A program made the position numbers and the translations under genes. Shown here piece after piece: positions 25,072 through 37,732 of a stretch of DNA of 64,000 nucleotides. Position 1 is the first letter of the stretch, and the number at the start of each line of letters is the position of its first letter. Under the pieces are notes generated by a model, which was not told the origin of the DNA, ran no database searches, and saw only the letters and a program-made list of their open reading frames with translations. The stretch is from Ascaris suum (lineage: Eukaryota; Nematoda; Chromadorea; Rhabditida; Ascarididae): the NCBI GenBank assembly GCA_013433145.1, contig CM024187.1, forward strand, positions 4,046,826 to 4,110,825, written 5' to 3'.

Positions 25072-28000
25072 CTCCTATATATGCTCACTGGTTAAATGGC
25101 CATCCATATATGCTTATGTATATTTCTGTAATTGTGCAAAAGTGCTTCTTAAACGACGACACGCCACAGGCTTTTTTAGTGTTCGTGTGAAAAAAACATC
25201 CCTAAAAAGTGGTTTGATAGTACCAGACCAAAAGGGTCAAAGGTACTACAAGACATGATGACCTTTCGCTTCATTCGAATGTTTTTCTTGGTATCCAATC
25301 GAATAGAAAAGATATCACGCTACAGAGACGAATGTTCGACGATTTTTTTAGCCCATAGAAGCATTACTGCCCTGATATCATCGGTTGCGCCTGACATCCC
25401 TGGCGACGTCCGGCTGAATTTGTCGAATGAAGAGTAATGTTTTTAACGTAATGGTCACTGCCTGAGGGCATAAAACTATGCAGTGAAGTCAGCAAGAACC
25501 ACATGAGCTGAATCTATGCAACAACTGTTTCGAGGAATCAAAAGCATACTTTCGAGCTTAGAGACAGCAAACTCGGGAAATGCAAACTCATAAGACGTTC
25601 TTTGTACTTCCGTACAAACGAATTAAATGTCGGCGAAAACGGCTGATCTATTCGTGTAGCTTATAAAGGTTCCCATGAATAGCAGACCGTCATTAATATA
25701 AACTCTTTCCTTGCAACACGAGAAATCACATGCCCTAATTATTCCGTTCAAGGAGATATGGCGAATGTTTCGCAGCCCACTCAGCTCATCTTGTCGAAAC
25801 GAAACTAACCGTAACGCATTAATTATCGTACTAAAAAACACACCGTTCCATTGACGAATAGGCAACGGTGTACGAAGCTGTTTTACAGCTGCAAGAAAGC
25901 AAAAGGCGCCCCAGATGTCGAGTTGAGATGCCCGTCTAGTTGTGACAGCGAATGCTTAATTTATGCGAGCGTAGTTTGCTTCTCCTCTTGTGCGCTCCAA
26001 ATCACTCAAAAATGAGTGACCTCGATGAAGCATAAAAAACGCAACACAAAAACCAGCATATGCGAATGAAGCGGCAAATTAAGCGTCTTTCTCTTTCACA
26101 TTGCGCATTTCCTTATAAAAGATGACCCTCTCTCAATGTCTACGCTCTCCTTACCAAGATAATATTTCGTCGCGATATGAACCGTATGAAGACTGCAAAA
26201 GTGAAGAGAGCGCAGACTGTTCGATGGTCAATTGCTGGCCTAACAAGCCCCTTGACCTTTTCACATCTAATTCCCGAATTTGTGTGTGTGTGTTGCCGTT
26301 CTCATAGAGTGAAATGAGTGAGATGAGTGTGACCTCGGCCCCAGGACCGCTTATTACACATTTCAAGAGACGTTCTTGGTGCTGTATTGGCGATTTTTGA
26401 CGCTGTCCCAATGACAATTGCTTCGATCGTAAATTAGCTCGAATTGCATACGCTTGTAATTCTAGATGCAAAATACGAAAAGTCGTTGACCTCCCTTCTG
26501 GTAAATTATCTATCCACCGTTAAATTCAACCGACCACTTAGATGGACATATTTCACGAAATCATGTGAACGTCGTTCATTCGCTCGTATGCTCGTTAAAG
26601 TAGGTGTCAAAAGTTGCAATACAGCAGTGCCTCCTAAAGCTTTCTTTAGCTAAAATCTCATACTCCTCCTCCACCCTCCATGAAATGCATAATCTCAACA
26701 ACGAAAGGGGACGATAAAGCTTATTCTTTTGAAATGAGCACATGTTCCAAATGAGTGATTAACAGATATTATTTGTTGTTTATCACCCTATTACAGAACG
26801 AATCATGAAACGTACTGAATAAGCATGAAACATACTGAACTAAAGAACACTTGAGTTACTTATGATGGAAATGTTCGAGAATATATTTCAAAATTCTCTC
26901 TTCTCAAGGAGAGCAGTTTCTATGCTATGATGATTTAAAATAAAATTTTATTTTTGATATATTCTTACGGAATACCATAACGATATTGAAAATTCATTTC
27001 TGCTAATCTCCTATGAGATTCATTATGCCTCATTTTAGAATAAATCCTCAGAAACAGATCAGCAATTCTTAGCACTCCTCTGAAAATGGCCTAATTACTT
27101 GAGAGCATAGAAAACGCAAAACTCATGGACATAACGACAAAGATATCAATGATCAGAGATCACATATCAGTTCCTCTCTCAGAAGAGCTAGTTTTCTTTG
27201 TGTCAAATCTTTCTTAATGCAGACTTGCTAAGATAGATCCATCTTTTATGCCATATTTGAGATGGACAATGAAGTATGATAGAAAACAGGGAAACCTGCT
27301 CTAAAAGCGAAACTAATTTAAAAAATGCTTTGCTTTCTATTAAACGAAAACTGGAGCGGTATTAGTCACAATCTAGCCTGTATCTTCATTTTAAATAAGT
27401 GCTGCTCAAAGCGAGCGAATATTTTAGTTCGAACTGTTGTAAGGCATTATGGTACTCTCGATTTCCGTCATTAAATTTGACCACTTCATGCAAAAATTAT
27501 AGATATGAAGAAGGAAATTTTTGCCAAAGCATCTCAGAAATTCTTCATCAACAATTTTCAACTTAGTACTATGAATAACATCTTTGAAATAGTTTACTCA
27601 GTGCAATACGAATGAACGATAAGAGAGTATGTAAGTTCGATAAAACTTATACTCTTTCTCGAAACGAATACACGCAGAATTTATTCCATGAATCCACCTA
27701 CTCTTTGAGCATCGTCATTAAACTGACATAGAAATTTCATTCTGCTAGTGTATGCCAAAAATTTCAGCCATCCTCTCCAACGATGCTTTTAATTTAGTCA
27801 GATCGCAGTAATTAATAACCTATATGAGTTTCCCTGGTGTATGAACATTTCAACTTGAAATGAGCGAATAGGAACGAGCGTACACCGTAAGCTTAGCAAT
27901 TGTGAACGCAGACCCCAAAAAGGGGGCGTGGCATCGAATGGCAAAAGGCGTTCGCAATGGCGCTTCGCGAAACGAAGTGCACCAAATGAAAAAGAAAATC

Positions 28001-29949
28001 ACTTGCTCAAGCGGCGACTGCAAGAAAAAAACGCCGCGACATCACTACAGTATCAGCAAACACAAATTTGGGTTCGCTTCATCGTAACTCTATGATTGTC
28101 ACTCAATAATTTGTCTATGTAATTGCAGTTAAAAAATACTTTTTCTAATAGCACACTTCAAAATGCTTGAATTTAAATCCACTGTAAATCTAAATATCAT
28201 TGTTTTAGAAAATCGCATAATAAAGATCGCTCATTGAATGAGGACAATTAAAAATCACTGTTACAAAAGTAGAGTAAAATAGTGCCAACCATGCGATCGA
28301 TCTTAAGCTGCAAAATCATAGTTTCATGCAAAAGAAACACCACTATCTTTTCATTATCGATATTATATTTAGAGAATTTAGTAGCCTAAAATGAGATGAA
28401 AACGATCGCTTCACGAAAGAACTTAGAAAAAAAAATTTTTTTTTTTGGACATTCGCTCAGTTTCTTCGAATGAACAAATTTACCAAAACAATAACGAAAT
28501 CAGATATTTACTTGCTGTTTTATAAAGTCAAAAGGTCAATTTTTGAGGCTAGATGACATATGCTTTAATACTAAATTATACGATGAAGAAAATAAATGCA
28601 AAAATGGAAGAAGCTGCAAGGATTTGGTTCTTCGTCTAGAGATGAAACAAAAATCTGAACTCGTATCAACTTTTATGCCACTCTTTGCAGTCGATCAGTC
28701 GCTGGCAGTGCTAAAAACTGTCGCTAAATGCTTAAACGACTTCAGCTTCAAGAAGGAAAATAGTTGGAAGGAGCACAGTACGAAGCAAACAAAGACCACG
28801 CAAAAACCAAGTGCTCGAGCTAGCAAAAAAAAAAAGAATTGAACACCTTAAATATCACAATCTGCCAAAGCGCTATTTTACATTCAAAAAAATCTGTTCT
28901 TCATGATAAAAAGAAATCCATCATGCAATATTACTGACTTTACCAAATGCTCGTTTTGGCTGCTACAGATGAGAAGAATCGTCTAATGCAAGCAGCTATG
29001 AAAACAGCAACAAGTTCGGTGGCTGCAGAAAGGTGCGAAAGATGCATTCAAGAATGGATTGATAAGGTGTTGTGAAAAGTATTGCTATTTCAACGAAGCG
29101 ACCAACCACAATCGAGCCGTGAGCCGATGTCGAGTGCAGAGTAGCGCTTGACTCCGAGCAGCGGATACACCGGCGACAAGAAGCTCTCCAAGGATTTCTT
29201 CCGATTTGCAGCACCCTGAATTTTGTTCCGTCAAATCAACTGTTCACCTTTTTAATCGGTATCTGAGTTGGTTTATAACAATTATCGATTCAATTCTCTT
29301 TAACTCAACAAAACTTCAGCAAAACCTATGAAGCCCAAATTGATGCCTACTTAGAAAGCTATAATACAGAACTGTTGGCATATATCGTAATTGCAAATGA
29401 ATTTTGAAGAGCTGTGAAGAAAGGCAACAAAGCAAAAGGGCGTTGGCTTTAAGGCAAAATCACCGTGAGTAATTTATCATCCATTTGTTTTATTCGATAT
29501 TTTATGGAAAATGTAAAAGAGAATGCATAGGAAGCAAAACCGATTACATCATATACACCTAACTGCATACAGTAATATATGCATTTTAGTGCTACACACT
29601 TGTATCATATTTCACTGTGTTCAGATAACAATTTAGATAAGACCCTTACTGCATTACTCGGAAAATTTTGGCCTTTAGAAGGGCAAAATCACATGTTTTA
29701 TTGCTTCTGCATGAGTAAAAGCGAGTATATTCAAAGCGAAATACACTAAGCACTGCTACTGCTGAATAATTTCGCGAAAAATATTTCAGTATGAATGTCC
29801 ATAAAACGGTATGAATGACGCAAATGTTGCTATTAACCAGTTTGGAAAAGCAACAAGAAAAAACGTATCGCTGAAGAATGTTGCTGATCTCCGACGGAGA
29901 TGAGATTTTCATGCGGGTATACGAAGGGAGAAAAACTGACGTTAGAGCG
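25072..29949. other. Gene-free DNA
   Basis: ORFs of 60-106 codons occur, including a minus-strand 106-codon one (26,471-26,151) and a plus-strand 99-codon one with a lysine-rich tail (28,543-28,842). Neither resembles a known family. A 20-bp tandem doublet is at 26,804-26,843 and a (TG)6 run near 26,281. From 26,650 to 27,900 there is no ORF above 60 codons. Confidence 0.5.
26804..26843. repeat. 20-bp imperfect tandem doublet
   Basis: CATGAAACGTACTGAATAAG is followed directly by CATGAAACATACTGAACTAA, with three differences. Confidence 0.88.
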
Positions 29950-30908
29950 AAACGAAGAGGTGTACGTCTGCAACGTTCGACAATTGCGATTATATGTGTT
30001 ATCTGGTCAGTTCATCTATCTACTATGCATAAGTGCTGTTGGCCGAAACGAAACATCGCGCTTTGCACTGGTCAACGGTCACTCGGCAAGACTTTGGCTC
30101 CTCACTTTTAACAGCGATGTGCCATCATTTCTAATTATAATTTTTACTTTTAGAGAACGTTTTTTGACACAAAGCAACATGAAGGAAGGCATAGAAATGT
30201 AAACATCCTAAGCTAAAGCGATCAGTTTCTATAACCTAAACACGAAAATGACCTTCAATGCATATTTCCAACTCCATAACCAACGCTGAAAATACTGCAG
30301 ATTCTAAAAGTTGCACAAATTGCCCTCAACGTATTTAACAGTCCACTTTTGACGTTGGTGGCTCCAGCAGTGTAGCATACAATTTGTTGCCATAAATTTA
30401 AATTATGCCTTATCAACATGTTGAGCATCTAAATGGTGATTTTAGGTGATAACCATCTGAAAACTCTGAGCAAACATAGCAAAAAAATTGTGGCACAGTT
30501 ATCTCCAAAACGATTGACAGTGGCGAATAAACAAAATAAACCAAGTGGAAGGAATAAAGGACTCAACTTTGAAAATAGTATCAGAGAACGAAATACAGCT
30601 ATATCTCACTCGCTTCTATAATACTAGTAATGCTCAAATTCATTGATACACGGTTTCACTGGCTGCAGAAATATTCGAAATGCTAAGACGCAAGTGGAAG
30701 TGCACCTGATAATCACTCAAAAATTTTATCCACCGAACATGTACATATTCTACACTGCTGACAATAGCGCTGGTATATGCAAAGATATCATATCAACCTA
30801 CTATAAGTTCGACCTTCTGAGTCGTCCTGGATCAGTATCTACTCAGCATTTAAATTCATTTAGTATTTCGTTCAGACAACACTTCAAGACGTTTATTTTA
30901 TTACTATG
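29950..30908 (+). mobile_element. Decayed CR1/L2-type LINE endonuclease and linker
   Basis: Blocks of an APE-type LINE endonuclease occur in order on the plus strand. VRQLRLYVLSGQFIYLLCIS followed by LVNGHS (about 29,975-30,105) resembles the N-terminal LRLL....DIICISETWL...LVNGYS region. VILGDNHLK (30,436-30,462) resembles the II.GDFN.. catalytic block. RLTVANKQNKPSGRNKG (30,511-30,561) resembles GLTQLVN.PTRGNN, and LNFENS follows it as the LDLIFTN block would. FYTADNSAGI at 30,748-30,777, with a further match to 30,906, resembles the F.KADY..I...L..IDW linker and its W..F...L..AI..FVP continuation. The distances (about 22 residues from GDFN to GLTQ and about 79 from there to the ADY block) are close to family values. 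The Phe of GDFN is missing and stops separate the blocks, so this is a fossil. I could not trace an RT after 30,908, so the copy is probably truncated or replaced. Confidence 0.62.
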
Positions 30909-33900
30909 AATGTTGTGCATGGGAAGTGCATATATTGGAAAATATAAAAATTAGTGAAGATTGTGCAGCCAAAGGCGAATCATTCTATATTTGCACAGGG
31001 TCTAACTGTTAGAGTGGAGTACGGTAATGACTGAATGAACTGTTTGGCAAAAGTCACCATATTACTAGGCCAAGAATTTAAGATAAAGTAAAATAAAGAA
31101 CGATAAACAAAACGTTTCCAAATTTAAAGGAAAACCGCTGAAGTGATAACGTTTAGCATGACCTCTTCTTAACCAATATTTGCATGGGAGAGAGAAAAAA
31201 CGACCAGCGGAAATAGAGTGGTCACTGTGCAATGGTAAAAAGTTGCTTTATTCGCAGCGAGTCGCCTCAACGTACGGGTCATCTTGAAATCAAATACTAA
31301 CGTACCATAGGCGAGGCAACGCGAAAAAAAATGTTTTCGAAGAGGGAATTGGATATGAGAGAGTGCACCGGAAGACGATGACACAAAAAAATGAATGACT
31401 ATGAGATTGTACGAGGGGTAGACTGCACGAAAGAAAGGGCAAATATTAAAATGTTCTCTGAATCTCTGAAACAACAAACTCTCAATGAAGGTCATCGAGG
31501 CACCAGCAAAGGCACGCACCGAACCCCACACAGCGACATATGATGAATGCATCACCACAGCCAATGATGTGAAAAACCGTCGCTGACCGATAGCCTATAT
31601 CATAGACTCATTCTCGCCCTATCTCTATTCTTCATTCATTTGGATTTTCATATCTGAAGTGAGAGAAAAAAAAACAGTGCATTTTCAATAGCATATGGAG
31701 AGAAAAACAGTTTTTGAGATATTTAGAGAAAAAACGACATATTTTCAATAATATATAGTCAATGCACATTTAAAGACGCATTAGCAAATTGCATTCGTAG
31801 TTCTAGAGTGTGGAAATCCGCTAATTAAAGATTTAATTTTGGCTGGAGAATTAGAATATATTGTGTTATTCGAACTAAAAGAATGCGAGTACAATGAAAG
31901 AATAATGAATTCCGTTCAATATAATCAACAGCATATTTCAAACCAACATCGAGATAAAAACAGAAACTGGATTTTACCACAATTACTGTGCTTCATTGCA
32001 TTTTGATGTTTTATGAAGAAATTTCGAGAACTCAAAATTAATGATATTTAATTTCAAAATGAAACGTGAAAATATATTTCGTCGAATTCGAATCATTGCA
32101 GAGTGCATTTTATTTGCTCTTTTTATCTTTTAATATCGCTCAAGTACAAAGCATTAATGAGCAGTCACTGAGAAATTAGATATGCGATACGTAACTATCT
32201 TTCAAAAATTGTTTAAAGAAAAATATGTGGAGAAAAAACAAAGCAAAAAGATACCAGTGAAAAGATAGAAAACACAACTTCAACAATTGGCAAGATCATT
32301 GATCGCTACTAGATGGGAAATATTCATTGCGGAATAAATATTAATATTCGGCAAAAATTTTCCAACATTTGCAGTTTTCGTTTCTAGCAATGCAAATGAA
32401 AATTCGAAGAAAAAAAAAACTCCATCGGTTCACATATTACCTTATGACATATTCAACTCTTCTTTAGTTTTTGCTGTGTATTTTGATGATAAATGTTTTT
32501 TGTTGGTGATGAGTGAAAATCTTATCCGCCGTTTGTGGGCAATGTTTCTACCAATCTTCAAACAATGATTAACCCCCATTCGCTAACAGCTGAACTATGA
32601 GGCACAGATTTATGAGAGGCATAGTAACGACAGTTCGGTTTATTTTCAGCTCCCTGTCGAAAGCTAAGAGTGATTAATTCACTTACATGCGTATGAATTG
32701 ATAGTTTCATTTAATGCGAATTACTGCATACTTCGGTACAAAAGCGCTCATCTCGCAGCTTACGAAAGATTTGCGAGACATGTTTGGCATCCAAAGAACG
32801 CCCTAAAGACCGATTTGCTTTCTCTAATAGCTGCGGTTCGTCCATCAGTGACGACCAACGCATATCATCCACCACCTATGTTCAGATGAAATGTGGTGAT
32901 GCTGAGCTGCAAAATTTGAACATGGCACATGAGCTCCTAGAAGGTGACTATCAATTTAGGGGAAACGTTTAGATCCGCAATAAGATCTGTCATACCGAAT
33001 GAACATCTTCCAAGGGCACTGTAGATGCCAGAATTTACTGCACAACAAACAATCTGCAGCTAATGTACGGTCGATGATAGCCAACGCTATGAAACGATCA
33101 GAGCTCAGTCGTCCACATTTATTGTGATTTTTCATCTTCACGCAGAATGGTTTCTGCACGCATTTAAATATAAGTGCAAAATATAAGCACTAAAAGGATT
33201 TCCTTTGCAACTTTCGAAAGTAAGACTTACGTGAATTCTTGCGCCTCAGGAAAACATTGTACTACAAAACAGCAATGACTTCCGATAGGAACGCTTTAAA
33301 AAATGTTAGACTTGAGATCAATCGTGTATGAATTTTTCAAAACTTCTCATATGTTTGATCAATGAAAAAAAATTGAAAGCGATTACGATAAGCTCCCTAT
33401 ATGTCTCATCACTTCCCATGCACTCAAAATGTGCTACTGTTGCACAAAAAATAACCTATAGCTAAATGCACTTATGCGATATGCACTTCAAATGTGAAGC
33501 AAGAATTGAAGGCTTCCACACCTAGACAGCTGGAAATCATCGCATATCCTCCCATCCCTTAGCAAAAACTCTCGTCGCAAAAGTACTTTAAATGAGAGAG
33601 CAAGATTGGCGCAGTTTTTGAACGGCGCCAGCGCGAACGCAAAACGCAACGGTTCATTTTTAGAAAGCGAGTGGTCACTCAGTGAAGGCGGCGATTGAGG
33701 TGCCGATAAAATGTGGCAAAGGTCAGCGAGGAGATCAAATCCAAACAAAGCGAAGAAGCGCTGCGCAGCGTTTACTGATTACCCTCAGCAACATTCTTCG
33801 ATGCATTGGTTGCAGTCATCAAAATGCCTCATCAATACGTTCCCGCCAGACAACCTAAGTACCTCTTTAAAAAGATTACTGCAAGCACAGTTCTTCACTC

Positions 33901-34992
33901 TTCCCCCCCCCCCCCCCAATCTCTTTCACTACCCTCATGCTTAGCCTCGCGCCATAAATAGTCTCCATGCAACTACTATAGATCTACATCGTTACCTTTT
34001 ACAGTGACATAATCTGCATACAGTGATGATCGTCTTGTGTAATTTTCAATATTTAATGTTCAGAGTTTCCATCACCCGTCAACATAATACACGCCTCTCT
34101 TAGCGAACGGCGTCGAAAAAACAACTGTTGGCAAGAATATCTACGCGCGTGAATGCTCCCAAAAGCGTCACAGAGTTTTAAAGTTGCTCCGAAATGCGTA
34201 AGCGAGAAGCAATATCACTAACAAGGTGTTTAAAATAGTCAATAAAAGGAGAAGGAATCAGATTTCAACTCCATAACATATTGAAGCGGCAGAATTAATT
34301 TCCATAAAAAACGACACTCTCAAACAGTGGCAAAATTCCTTATTGCGTGGATCGAAACATCTTACACCGCTTGATGCAAACATACATCTTTCTTCAGCAC
34401 TTTCCAAATGCAGTCAAAAAATTAATATCACGTCAACTTCTGGAGTTGTTCATTTCCTGTCGCGTCAATATCACATTAGGAATATCACCTTTCGTTTGCA
34501 ACGTGAGGCGATCATAATCGGAAAAATCATCGAAATTTTAAGAAAATATGCAAAAAAAAAAACTTTTTCGGATATTTTCTGCAAATACAGTACTGATGCG
34601 TTCTGATCTTAACATTACCAAATAAAGAGATCGACAAACACAGCCATATAGACAGAATCCTGACAATGCAGTTTTCTCTTAGAAATTGAAAACGCATAAA
34701 AATAATCATGCTGTGTTCGCTGCAACGATACCCACTGCGCAGATCTGTTGGAAAAAAAAGATAGAAAATTTTGAGAAACAATTTACTTCCGCTTTCATCT
34801 GCACATTTATGAAAAATGGTTACCCACAATCCACATAATCCCGTTTAGCATAGACATAAATCGACTATCTAAAGTAAAAGATGAAAGAGTTCTTTTCTCT
34901 GACGAGGCTCTTTTTACTTCAAATATTTTTAAGGCCATTTCTGTCGAAGGACACCGTTAGTAGATAAAAGATTATTATGAAGTTCAGTATTT
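30909..34992. other. Gene-free DNA
   Basis: No recognisable RT follows the endonuclease remnant. A 131-codon minus-strand ORF (31,564-31,169) has no known motif and is compatible with chance. Between 31,650 and 32,690 there is only AT-rich sequence without ORFs. Confidence 0.5.
33903..33917 (+). repeat. Poly-C run (15 C)
   Basis: Uninterrupted C15 (G15 on the minus strand). It lies inside a short plus-strand ORF that is therefore low-complexity there. Confidence 0.95.
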
Positions 34993-35110
34993 CATAGAAT
35001 CAATTTGCAAGTTAGAAAATTTGCAAGTTAGAAAGATTTGCAAAAATTTGCAAAAAAAGATCATAGAATCAAAATTGCAAAAATTTTTGCAACATTTGCA
35101 ACTTAGAAAT
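34993..35110. repeat. Short tandem duplication with TTGCAA motif
   Basis: CATAGAATCAA begins two copies at about 34,993 and 35,062, each followed by several TTGCAA/TTTGCAA words and TTAGAAA. Within the first copy, TTTGCAAGTTAGAAA is itself doubled. It looks like nested slippage duplication. Confidence 0.85.
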
Positions 35111-37052
35111 CAAACAAATAGTAATTTTTTACAGCAGAAATAATTTGCCTGATTGTCTTGAAGGATAGGTACTGGAAAAGCTTGCATGCGGAAAAAATAT
35201 TTGATTTTGCTATATGAAAAACTCTGTGCTGCTTGCATGTAGCTGAGTGGATGATCTGAGTGATGCAAGCATGAGGCAACTTGAGTGAAGTGATGAGGAT
35301 TGCAAATAAACGAGTGAAATCAAATGCGTTTTTCTGAATGTCGTCATCGATGATGAAACGTACGGATTTTGCAAGCAAAAACTAAAGCAACAAGGGACTC
35401 ATTGCTCCTTCGATATGCAAAGGCGCGCTATTCAAAAACTCCGTTGTGCTAAGGTAACTCGAAAATTGATAATGAAACCGAGTTTTGCACTAGGCATCAG
35501 TCATAAGCCATATTCTTTTGTTGAGTCGTGAATAGATTCTATAGGACGAGATTTAAGCACCTATTATACATGCATAAATACATGAAATTATCATAACAAT
35601 CAGCGTTTGCAAAGTCGCAATATTTGTACCTTCAAAACTGCAAAATTTCGTGAGAGGATTTAAAAAATTTGAAAGGCACTTAGTTAACAGTATATATTTT
35701 ACGAGCGAAAAAAACTCATCCTTTGGAATGATGGAAACTTATTCCCCGAAAAGAAAAAAACATTTCACTATGGATAATCACCGACTTTATTAGCGTTCGT
35801 ATAAACGTTTGTTGTACGTTTTAACACCGAAATAAAATCTCCTTCGAAGAACTACACCATAATTTTATGAGAAAAAAAAACTTTTTTTTCTTTCTAAACA
35901 TTTTTCGTTTTTAAAATTTTCACATTCGAAAATTTTTTTTCTAACATTTAAGTGTTTTTGTCACTTATGCTATGAGTAAATTATCAATATCTAAATTGGT
36001 ACATTTCCACAAACCATCAATTTTGCTTTTTTGACCGATATGATGGAGAAAAAAAATGAAATATTGTGCAACAGAGGTTTTAAATAAATTGAGCAGAAAC
36101 GCTACCTAGGCCGAATTCTTCCCTATAAGTGTGTATATAATATGAATCATTTTCAATATCTGCATCTCTGAGAACCCATTGAGGAATATAATGCAATGAA
36201 AGTAACGATATCCTCACGTAACTAATAGACTTAATAAGTAACGTAGAAGTGTTACCGTATGATTTTTCATAAATATATTCGAATACGACTGCATATTAAT
36301 TGAACTTCAATAATCACTTCAATTATGCAATGATCCTATTTTCTGATTTTACTAGAAGGAAGGAATGAGAGAATTTGATACAACCTGTTTCCTCAGTGAA
36401 TCGACGGGGAATTTTCGAGCGTTTTTTAGATTGGAAAAGGCCCACTAAGTTCTAAAATTCTACAACACCGAGCTTTCGATCGCCGATTTGCAATCCATGG
36501 GCTGCTTAAATTTTGATTGCTAGTAGCAAATGGAAGTTTCAGCCCGTCTCTTTCAATTAAAAAGTTATAATCACTAACCTGGTTACGGATTGCGTACACC
36601 CTCACCTCAGTAAGCTTCCTCCTGGGAAGAGCTGCTCGAACTGTGATTTATACGCAAAAAGTACGACCTCACGGCAATCACAAGCCCTGCCTATCTCCAC
36701 CATCATTTCCAATGGAACATACATAAAATTTTCGCTTGCATTCTTGAAAAAGCCACCCAGATGAAGCAGCAGTAGCTGAGGATGGACGATCTTCTATTAA
36801 ATATCATAAAGACCGATCGAGCGGATTTTTTCACACACGAACATAGGTTAAAAAGCTCAAAGTGAATATAGGAGGAAAAGGATTTTAAGCGAAAGGGAAA
36901 GCACAAATAAAATGCTCGAAATGAATGAAGTGCTCAGATTGCACTCATAGACGAGCGTATCGGGGACGCTGTCTGAGTGGAAGGCGATGCGATGTGTTGG
37001 CCCTCATCGAGCGTCCATAAATGCGCAAAGCACGTTTTTTCCGTTGTAGGCG
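35111..37052. other. Gene-free DNA
   Basis: AT-rich with near-palindromic A/T runs (for example about 35,872-35,890). No supported gene. G+C content rises from about 36,940 toward the candidate ORF at 37,113. Confidence 0.5.
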
Positions 37053-37112
37053 TTGAGAAGTGAACGCCTGTTGAAAAACACACGCACACACACACAAATA
37101 CACCACTCGCAG

Positions 37113-37247
37113 ATGGCCGACAAGCAGATTCGAATGCAATACGCTTTTTGTGTGGACAACACCGTGCCTATGAGCGAGTACGCACAACAGCAGACACGCC
37201 AACCAGAACAGCCACGACACATGAGGAGGCGATACATTCCCATTTAA
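37113..37247 (+). other. Candidate 44-codon ORF in a GC-richer patch
   Basis: An ATG in the context CGCAGATGGC opens a frame of 44 codons ending in TAA at 37,245-37,247. A longer in-frame start exists at 37,053. The product is Gln/Arg-rich (QQQTRQPEQPRHMRRR) and hydrophilic with no known domain. The block from about 36,940 to 37,250 is clearly richer in G+C than its neighbours and has long open frames on both strands, so openness alone says little. CTCGCAG directly before the ATG could be a splice acceptor, although a pyrimidine tract is lacking. Could be a small exon, a small peptide gene or chance. Confidence 0.15.
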
Positions 37248-37700
37248 AAGTGCAAGCTTTCAAAATTCGACTCATAAATAGCGGTCTTATGTATATCCTA
37301 GCAAAGAAATGAAACCAGCTAAGGACGGTAGCAGTAATTGTGAAGACAGCATATTAGTAAAAAAAACCTAAATGAGAAGTTTCGGGCATCCTAGAGTAGC
37401 GCAAAATATGCTGCCATCTGTATCTGCAAAGGGACAAGAAGACTCACTAAGGGGGGTTACGAAACGTGACTATGAGTGAGTATTGGTAGAAACGAGCGCA
37501 TACGCGGGTCCCATCGTGACATCTAAAGAAAATCTCTTTTTGATAGGAGAAAATGAACACTGCCAAACTTTCACTCTTGGAGGAATTCTGATGCGGTGAA
37601 AATATGAAACGAGATGAGTAATTCCAGCTGTGAAAAGTTGACGATTTTCCCAACATGTGCTAAACATTCTTTACTATCCCTTCCCTTCTCATGTCCCGCT

Positions 37701-37732
37701 CTCCTTCCCCTCCTCCTCCTCCTCCCCCCCCC
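37701..37732 (+). repeat. Pyrimidine tract (TCC)n plus poly-C
   Basis: CTCCTT, then CCCC, then TCC repeated, ending in nine C. It is purine-rich (GGA)n/G9 on the minus strand. Such a mirror-like tract is able in principle to form triplex or G-quadruplex. Confidence 0.92.

Noticed and set aside
31169..31564. 131-codon minus-strand ORF
   Set aside because: No motif, signal peptide or splice context recognised, and the length is compatible with chance.
36703..36906. Minus-strand ORF with faint likeness to a CR1 segment before the LEYA block
   Set aside because: The following VRPLLEY and LERVQ blocks are absent, and the similarity is limited to a few common residues.
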